Assembly (NCBI GenBank): GCA_001483205.1
Contig: JPPB01000275.1
Span: 1-11,148 of the forward strand
Length of the DNA stretch: 11,148 bases
Direction: 5' to 3'
Source of the DNA: an alpha proteobacterium 3107
Lineage (GTDB): Bacteria > Pseudomonadota > Alphaproteobacteria > Rhodobacterales > Rhodobacteraceae
Shown here: positions 6,950-11,148 of the stretch, in pieces
Position numbering within the stretch: position 1 is the stretch's first letter
Layout of the letters: the number at the start of each line of letters is the position of its first letter
Translations under genes and position numbers: made by a program
The notes under the pieces: generated by a model
The model's input: the letters and a program-made list of their open reading frames with translations, nothing else
Told to the model about the DNA's origin: nothing
Databases searched by the model: none

Positions 6950-8668
6950 CTACCCCCGCGTCCCGGCGAATTTCTCCTGCCAGCTTTCGCGCGCCTCGTC
7001 GCTGACCTTGGCAAACAGCGGCCCCGGCACCCCGAACCCGTGGCCGGGGGCAAGGGCGGTAAGCGCCCCCGCCACATCATCGGGCCACCCCCGGTCATCG
7101 GTTTTCATCGCCGCCAGCATCGCATCACTTGCATCCGGGATGAAGGGGCGCGACAGCACCGCATAAACCCGGATCAGATTGAGCGCGAGGCGGACGATGA
7201 CGGCGGCCCGGTCCGGATCGTCCCGAAAGGCGGCCCACGGTGCGGCCTCTTGCAGGTATTCGTTGCCCAACCCCCAGATGGCGCGCAACTCGGCGGCGGA
7301 TTTGCGCACTTCAATGGCATCCATATGCGCCTCATAGGCACGGATGCGGGCGGCAAGCGCCCTGATCAATGCGGTTTCCGCCGGGCCGTATTCCCCCCCC
7401 GCAGGCACGGCCTCGCCGAATTTCGCCCGGCAGAACTTGGTAACGCGGCTGACGAAATTGCCCAGAACATCAGCCAGATCCTTGTTGACCCCTGCCTGAA
7501 AATTTTCCCAGGTAAATTCGCTGTCGGCGTTTTCCGGGGCGTGGGACAACAGCCACCAGCGCCAGTAATCGGCGGGCAGAATCTCCAGCGCCTGATCCAT
7601 GAACACACCCCGCCCCTGGCTGGTGGAAAACTGGCCGCCATCATAGTTCAGATAGTTGAAGGATTTTATGTAATCGACCATCTTCCACGGCTCGCCCGCC
7701 CCCATGATCGTGGCCGGAAAGCCAAGCGTGTGGAAGGGCACATTGTCCTTGCCCATGAACTGCACATAGCGCACATCCTCCGCGCCCATGTCAGTGCGCC
7801 ACCAGCGTTGCCAGTCGGCGTCGGGCCGCCCGCCTGCCTCGGCCCATTCAGCGGCGCAGGCGATATATTCAATCGGCGCGTCGAACCAGACATAAAAGAC
7901 CTTGCCCTCCATGCCGGGCCAGTCTTCTTTGCCCCTCTTCACCGGCACCCCCCAGTCGAGATCGCGGGTGATACCCCGATCGCGCAGCCCGTCGCCGTCA
8001 TGCAGCCATTTCCGGGCAATCGAGGTGGTCAGAACCGGCCAGTCGGTTTTGGTGGCGATCCAGGCATCAAGCCGGTCGCGCAGGGCCGACTGGCGAAGAT
8101 ACAGGTGCCGGGTTTCGCGCATCTCCAGATCGGTCGCGCCCGAGGCGGCAGAGCGCGGATTGATCAGATCGGTCGGGTCAAGCTGCTTGGTGCAGTTTTC
8201 GCATTGGTCGCCGCGGGCCTTCTCATAGCCGCAGTCGGGGCAGGTGCCCTCGACATACCGGTCAGGCAGAAAGCGCCCGTCAGTGGCGGAATATATCTGC
8301 TTTTCGACCACTTCCCGGATCAGCCCGGCCTCGGCCAGCCGCCCGGCGAAATGCTGGGTCAGCCGATGGTTCTGCGGGCTGGAGGAACGCCCGAAATGGT
8401 CAAATGACAGGCGGAAGCCGTCAGACAGCTTTGCCTGGGTCGCGTGCATCTCTCGGCAGTAGTCGGCAACCGGGCGGCCCGCGCGGGCGGCGGCAAGCTC
8501 GGCAGGGGTGCCGTGTTCGTCGGTGGCGCACAGGAACAGCACCTCATGGCTCCGCCCGCGCATGTAGCGGGCATGAAGGTCGGCGGGCAACTGGCTGCCC
8601 ACCAGGTTGCCCAGGTGCTTGACCCCGTTGATGTAGGGTATCGCCGAGGTGATAAGGATGCGTGCCAT
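6950..8668 (-). CDS. metG: Methionine--tRNA ligase
   Basis: This class I aminoacyl-tRNA synthetase charges initiator and elongator tRNA-Met with methionine at the cost of ATP. The protein has 572 residues, in the usual range for alphaproteobacterial enzymes without a C-terminal tRNA-binding extension. The HIGH signature is HLGN (18-21) within [12 protein letters not shown] zinc knuckle is formed by C143, C146, C156 and C159 ([17 protein letters not shown]). WFDAPIEY lies at 261-268 in the catalytic core. The KMSKS loop is the degenerate FSTSQ (347-351), preceded by Q346. An anticodon-binding helical domain fills roughly 380-560. An AGGGG (8677-8681 on the complement) sits 8 bases before the ATG, supporting the start. 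The MFS gene ends 71 bp upstream on the same strand, so cotranscription is possible. A 437-bp gap separates it from rne. Confidence 0.97.
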   Translation of the reverse strand: MARILITSAIPYINGVKHLGNLVGSQLPADLHARYMRGRSHEVLFLCATDEHGTPAELAAARAGRPVADYCREMHATQAKLSDGFRLSFDHFGRSSSPQNHRLTQHFAGRLAEAGLIREVVEKQIYSATDGRFLPDRYVEGTCPDCGYEKARGDQCENCTKQLDPTDLINPRSAASGATDLEMRETRHLYLRQSALRDRLDAWIATKTDWPVLTTSIARKWLHDGDGLRDRGITRDLDWGVPVKRGKEDWPGMEGKVFYVWFDAPIEYIACAAEWAEAGGRPDADWQRWWRTDMGAEDVRYVQFMGKDNVPFHTLGFPATIMGAGEPWKMVDYIKSFNYLNYDGGQFSTSQGRGVFMDQALEILPADYWRWWLLSHAPENADSEFTWENFQAGVNKDLADVLGNFVSRVTKFCRAKFGEAVPAGGEYGPAETALIRALAARIRAYEAHMDAIEVRKSAAELRAIWGLGNEYLQEAAPWAAFRDDPDRAAVIVRLALNLIRVYAVLSRPFIPDASDAMLAAMKTDDRGWPDDVAGALTALAPGHGFGVPGPLFAKVSDEARESWQEKFAGTRG

Positions 8669-8739
8669 GGATTGCGCCCCTGTTTGCGGATGGCCCCCTT
8701 TAGCCTGTCGCGCGGGCTAGGGCTAGGGGCAGGCACGCC

Positions 8740-9963
8740 TTATCGCTCACCCCGTGGCCGCCGCAGCAGACGACCGATGATAAACGAAGACCGCGGCGTA
8801 TAGACATAGGGGGTTCTGCGCCGTCTGGTGGCCCGGATTCTCATGCGGTTGAGGCCAAAGACAATCAGCAACAGATGCCCGAACGCCAAGAAGACAAACA
8901 ATGCCGCCGGGCCGAAATTGTCAATCAGGACTGACGCCACATAGGGGCTGGCGATGGCCCCGAGAGCAAAGAAGAATGTGAGCGCGGCAGACAGTTCGAC
9001 CCGCTGCTCATCAGTGGCGAAATCATGGGCATGGGCCGCCGAAACCGAAAAGACCGGGAAGGTGGTGAAACCGAAGATCGCCGCCCCCAGCATAATTGCC
9101 GTCACCCCGCCCGTCGCGGTGGCGATGGTGATGGCCGATGACAGGATGGCGGCGACGGACAGCCAGATCAGCACCCAGCGGCGATCATATTTGTCGGCGA
9201 GCCAACCGACGGGATACTGCGCCAGCGCGCCGCCAAAGACGAACGACGCCAGGAAATAGGCAATCTGATCGACTTGCAGGCCAACCTCCTGGCCATAGAT
9301 CGGCCCGACCATGCGGAAAGAGGCCCCGGTCAGGGCCGCGATGATCACCCCGAAAGAGGCCAGAGGCGAGATCGACCAGGCCAGAGAGGGGCGCAGGCGC
9401 GGCGCGTCCGGGGTCTCGGGCTGGCGGGTTGTGGTCAGCGTAATCGGCAGCAGGGATGCGCAGCACAGCATGACCAGCAGATTATAGCTGATGTAATGCG
9501 CAGGCTCCAGAACGGCAATGACCAGTTGCGCGCATAACGACGCCCCCATGTCCACGATCCGGTAGGTGCCCATGGCGCGACCCCGGTTCTCGTTGGTGAT
9601 CTTGGCATTGAGCCAGGCTTCGATCACCGTGTAACAACCCGCCACGCAAAAGCCCGAACCGACGCGGAAAACCGCCCACATATAGGGGTCGCTGGTCAGG
9701 GTATGGGAACCGAGGCCGATTGCGCCGGTGGCGGTGAAGGCGGCAAAGGCACGGCTGTGCCCGATGGACCCTATAAGCCGCGGTGCCCACCAGCAGCCGA
9801 CGAAAAAGCCCATGAAATGGGCCGAGCCGAGCAGGCCGATCTGTTGTTTGGTGAAGCCATGCACGATGCCGGAGAGCGCATCAAGCGGCCCGACGCCGCC
9901 CGACGAAAGCTGCAAAAGGGCGACAGACAGGAAAAGAGCGGCAAAGGAAATGATCAGGCGCAT
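8740..9963 (-). CDS. MFS transporter, YcaD-like
   Basis: This is an integral inner-membrane protein with about 12 hydrophobic segments, as in the major facilitator superfamily. The ATG at 9963 gives 407 residues, normal for the family, and starts directly at the first membrane segment (MRLIISFAALFLSVALL). A TTG five codons upstream is open but unsupported. The segment VIEAWLNAKITNENRGRAMG in the first half resembles YcaD-type members. LADKYDRRWVLIW in the second half is the motif-A-like loop between two helices. The C-terminus ends in a strongly basic cytoplasmic tail (RATRRRRTPYVYTPRSSF onward). The substrate cannot be told from the sequence. It lies 71 bp upstream of metG on the same strand. 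No strong promoter or Shine-Dalgarno sequence was found; GGAA about 7 bases before the ATG is weak. Confidence 0.88.
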   Translation of the reverse strand: MRLIISFAALFLSVALLQLSSGGVGPLDALSGIVHGFTKQQIGLLGSAHFMGFFVGCWWAPRLIGSIGHSRAFAAFTATGAIGLGSHTLTSDPYMWAVFRVGSGFCVAGCYTVIEAWLNAKITNENRGRAMGTYRIVDMGASLCAQLVIAVLEPAHYISYNLLVMLCCASLLPITLTTTRQPETPDAPRLRPSLAWSISPLASFGVIIAALTGASFRMVGPIYGQEVGLQVDQIAYFLASFVFGGALAQYPVGWLADKYDRRWVLIWLSVAAILSSAITIATATGGVTAIMLGAAIFGFTTFPVFSVSAAHAHDFATDEQRVELSAALTFFFALGAIASPYVASVLIDNFGPAALFVFLAFGHLLLIVFGLNRMRIRATRRRRTPYVYTPRSSFIIGRLLRRPRGER

Positions 9964-10094
9964 GGGGAGTTCCGGCAATGAACGCCCGCTGATTACTCAT
10001 CTTTGGGCAGGATTGCACGTGCTTATTCGACATTTTCTTGTCCCATGAGGGCGCGAAGGGAAAGCCGGGGTAATCCGGTAACAGGCCAAAGCCC

Positions 10095-10685
10095 CTATTC
10101 GGACCGTTCCAGCCGCACCACAATGCGCAGGCCGATCTCATCGCCCACCAGCGCCGAATAGCCGTCCGCGCCAAAATCCCTGCGGTTGAACGCGCCGGTC
10201 AGACGGATCGACAGGCGGGACAGATCGCCGGGGTCAGAGCCTTTCGGCCGGAACAGCCGCGCGTTCAGGGTCATGGGGCGGGTCACGCCCCGGATGGTCA
10301 CGTTGCCCTCGACCACGGCGTCGGACAGGGTGCCGAGAATGCGCGTGCTCTCGAAACGAATCAGCGGATGGGCGCGGGCATCGAGCACCCCCGACCCGCG
10401 TATGATCCGGTTGGTGAGGAAAAACCCCGCCTCTGCGCGATCCGCCCGAAGGGTCACGCTGACGCTGGAATTGGCGATGTTCCGGGGGTCGAGACGAATG
10501 CGGGCGGCCTCTACCGGCATCGAGCCGCGTGACGGGGCGTCGCCGAACCGGTATGTGAAGCTGACCGAGGAGCGTTCCTTGTCGAGCAGGTAATCGGCGG
10601 GTGCGGCGGCGAGCGGTGCCGGGCCGGGGACCGGGGACAGACAGGCCAGCGACAGAATGAACAGGTAGAGCAGGCCGTGGCGCAT
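10095..10685 (-). CDS. YceI family exported protein
   Basis: YceI-family proteins are small lipocalin-like beta-barrels, several of which bind isoprenoid lipids; most are periplasmic. This protein has 196 residues. It begins with a signal peptide (basic MRH, hydrophobic core LLYLFILSLACL, likely cleavage after the AAA or APA near 28-30). Mature-domain hallmarks are DYLLDKERSSVSFTYRF at the start, HPLIRFEST (106-114), GNVTIRGVTRPMTL (127-140) and FNRRDFG (166-172). The ATG at 10685 is preceded by GGAGG with 6-base spacing, which decides the start over an open frame reaching upstream to 10784. A cysteine at residue 15 lies in LSLAC, but the -3 residue is serine, so lipidation is doubtful. It is divergent from the TerB-like gene, with which it shares a 149-bp promoter region. 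Its ligand is unknown. Confidence 0.9.
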   Translation of the reverse strand: MRHGLLYLFILSLACLSPVPGPAPLAAAPADYLLDKERSSVSFTYRFGDAPSRGSMPVEAARIRLDPRNIANSSVSVTLRADRAEAGFFLTNRIIRGSGVLDARAHPLIRFESTRILGTLSDAVVEGNVTIRGVTRPMTLNARLFRPKGSDPGDLSRLSIRLTGAFNRRDFGADGYSALVGDEIGLRIVVRLERSE

Positions 10686-10738
10686 CTGACGCCTCCGATG
10701 ATGTTTGCCCGGCTGGGGTTTTTTGCCTTTTCGGGCGC

Positions 10739-10767
10739 AACATAACCGGCTTTGTGCCGCCAGCCAA
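10739..10767 (-). promoter_or_regulatory. Probable promoter of the YceI-family gene
   Basis: On the minus strand TTGGCT (10767-10762) and TATGTT (10744-10739) are separated by 17 bp and each match four of six consensus bases. The transcript would begin near 10732, leaving a leader of about 46 bases that carries the GGAGG ribosome binding site. The same TATGTT hexamer appears in the proposed rne promoter. Confidence 0.5.
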
Positions 10768-10799
10768 GCGCCACTCGCCCCCACCGGAAACCCAACCCA

Positions 10800-10828
10800 T
10801 TGGCAGGCCCGCCCAACCGGTCTATATT
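10800..10828 (+). promoter_or_regulatory. Strong promoter of the TerB-like gene
   Basis: TTGGCA (10800-10805) and TATATT (10823-10828) each match five of six sigma-70 consensus bases with an ideal 17-bp spacer. Counting from the -10, the transcription start falls at 10835, which is the A of the ATG. No Shine-Dalgarno sequence precedes the ATG, so the mRNA is predicted to be leaderless. Confidence 0.7.
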
Positions 10829-10834
10829 CGCAGA

Positions 10835-11148
10835 ATGTTCGGACAGTTCCTGAACCGCCTCACGGCCCCGCAACCCGATCCGCTGAGCGCTGGCGAGGCC
10901 CGCCTGGCGCTGGCCGCGCTGATGGTGCGCATCGCGCGGGCGGACGGCGAGTATCATGCCGACGAGATCGACCGGATCGACCGGGTGCTGGCCCGCCGCC
11001 ACGGTCTGTCGGCGACAGAGGCCGCCGCGCTCCGCCAACAGGCCGAAACGCTGGAAAGCGAAGCGCCGGATACGGTGCGCTTCACCCGCGCCATCAAACA
11101 GGCGGTCGCCTATGAGGACCGCACCGCCGTCATCGAAGCGCTGTGGTC
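10835..11148 (+). CDS. TerB-like family protein (partial, runs off the window)
   Basis: The first 104 codons of this gene are present; its end lies outside the window. The N-terminus MFGQFLNRLTAP, followed by EARLALAALMVRIARADGEYHADEIDRIDRVLARRHGL, is typical of the alpha-helical TerB-like family. That family is named after a tellurite-resistance protein and contains acidic residues thought to bind metal. The acidic cluster D37, E39, D43 and E44 in ADGEYHADEI is the characteristic first-helix turn. Family membership does not show tellurite resistance; many members are uncharacterised. The ATG at 10835 is the only sensible start because it begins the conserved region directly behind a strong promoter. 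It is divergent from the YceI-family gene. Confidence 0.85.
   Translation, partial: MFGQFLNRLTAPQPDPLSAGEARLALAALMVRIARADGEYHADEIDRIDRVLARRHGLSATEAAALRQQAETLESEAPDTVRFTRAIKQAVAYEDRTAVIEALW

Noticed and set aside
6878..8407. Plus-strand open frame of 509 codons opposite metG
   Set aside because: It overlaps nearly all of metG in antisense, has no recognisable domain and is best explained by GC-rich codon bias.
8701..8725. Tandem GGGCTA copies and a TAGCC/GGCTA inverted repeat between the MFS gene and metG
   Set aside because: The stem is only 5 bp, no T tract follows on the minus strand, and the repeat is too short to support a functional call.
9964..9978. TTG start for the MFS gene five codons upstream
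   Set aside because: It has no ribosome site, and the ATG at 9963 begins directly at the first membrane segment.
10060..10094. Possible terminator after the YceI-family gene (CCGG, loop, CCGG, then TTTCCCTT)
   Set aside because: The stem is only 4 bp and the T tract is interrupted, so it is too weak to list.
10705..10732. Plus-strand T-run after GCCCGGCTGGGG resembling a terminator
   Set aside because: Only a 3-bp stem can form and no plus-strand gene ends there.
10686..10784. N-terminal extension of the YceI-family protein
   Set aside because: It would bury the signal peptide and include the promoter; GGAGG is correctly spaced for the ATG at 10685.

Overview
The window looks like chromosomal DNA from an alphaproteobacterium, most likely of the Rhodobacteraceae (Paracoccus/Rhodobacter/Roseobacter relatives). 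The evidence is the high GC content, the near-family-standard wording of its PNPase, the RNase E with a large acidic insertion and a short aromatic/basic C-terminus, and a TerB-like protein of the type common in this family. This assignment is inferred from remembered family sequences, not from a search. No rRNA, tRNA, CRISPR array, insertion sequence or integrase was seen.

Layout. 1-367 is a non-coding leader with GC-rich hairpins in front of pnp (368-2503, +), which ends at a strong intrinsic terminator (2539-2574). Next is a compact regulatory zone (2588-2751) with three 24-bp palindromes of one sequence family plus a matching half-site on each side, spaced 30, 40, 30 and 40 bp. They cover the promoter and start region of a single Fic-domain AMPylase gene (2726-3859, +). 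This gene carries its own inhibitory helix and a C-terminal winged-helix-like region. A hairpin separates it from the convergent rne gene (6512-3918, -). rne has a leader of over 400 bp with a plausible promoter and hairpins. Upstream of it on the same strand are metG (8668-6950, -) and an MFS transporter gene (9963-8740, -). A YceI-family exported protein gene follows (10685-10095, -). Divergent from it, a TerB-like gene begins at 10835 (+) and runs off the window; its promoter places the predicted transcription start on the A of the ATG.

How the genes relate. pnp and rne encode two central RNA-decay enzymes, which cooperate in the degradosome of many proteobacteria. Both have long structured leaders, as expected of genes that control their own mRNA. 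metG and the MFS gene are ordinary core genes. The fic gene is the one accessory-looking element. It is monocistronic, has visibly lower GC than its neighbours, and has terminator-like structures at both ends and a dense operator array in front. The most interesting hypothesis is that the Fic protein, or an unlinked regulator, binds these phased palindromes and shuts off fic transcription. That would add transcriptional control to the enzyme's built-in inhibition.
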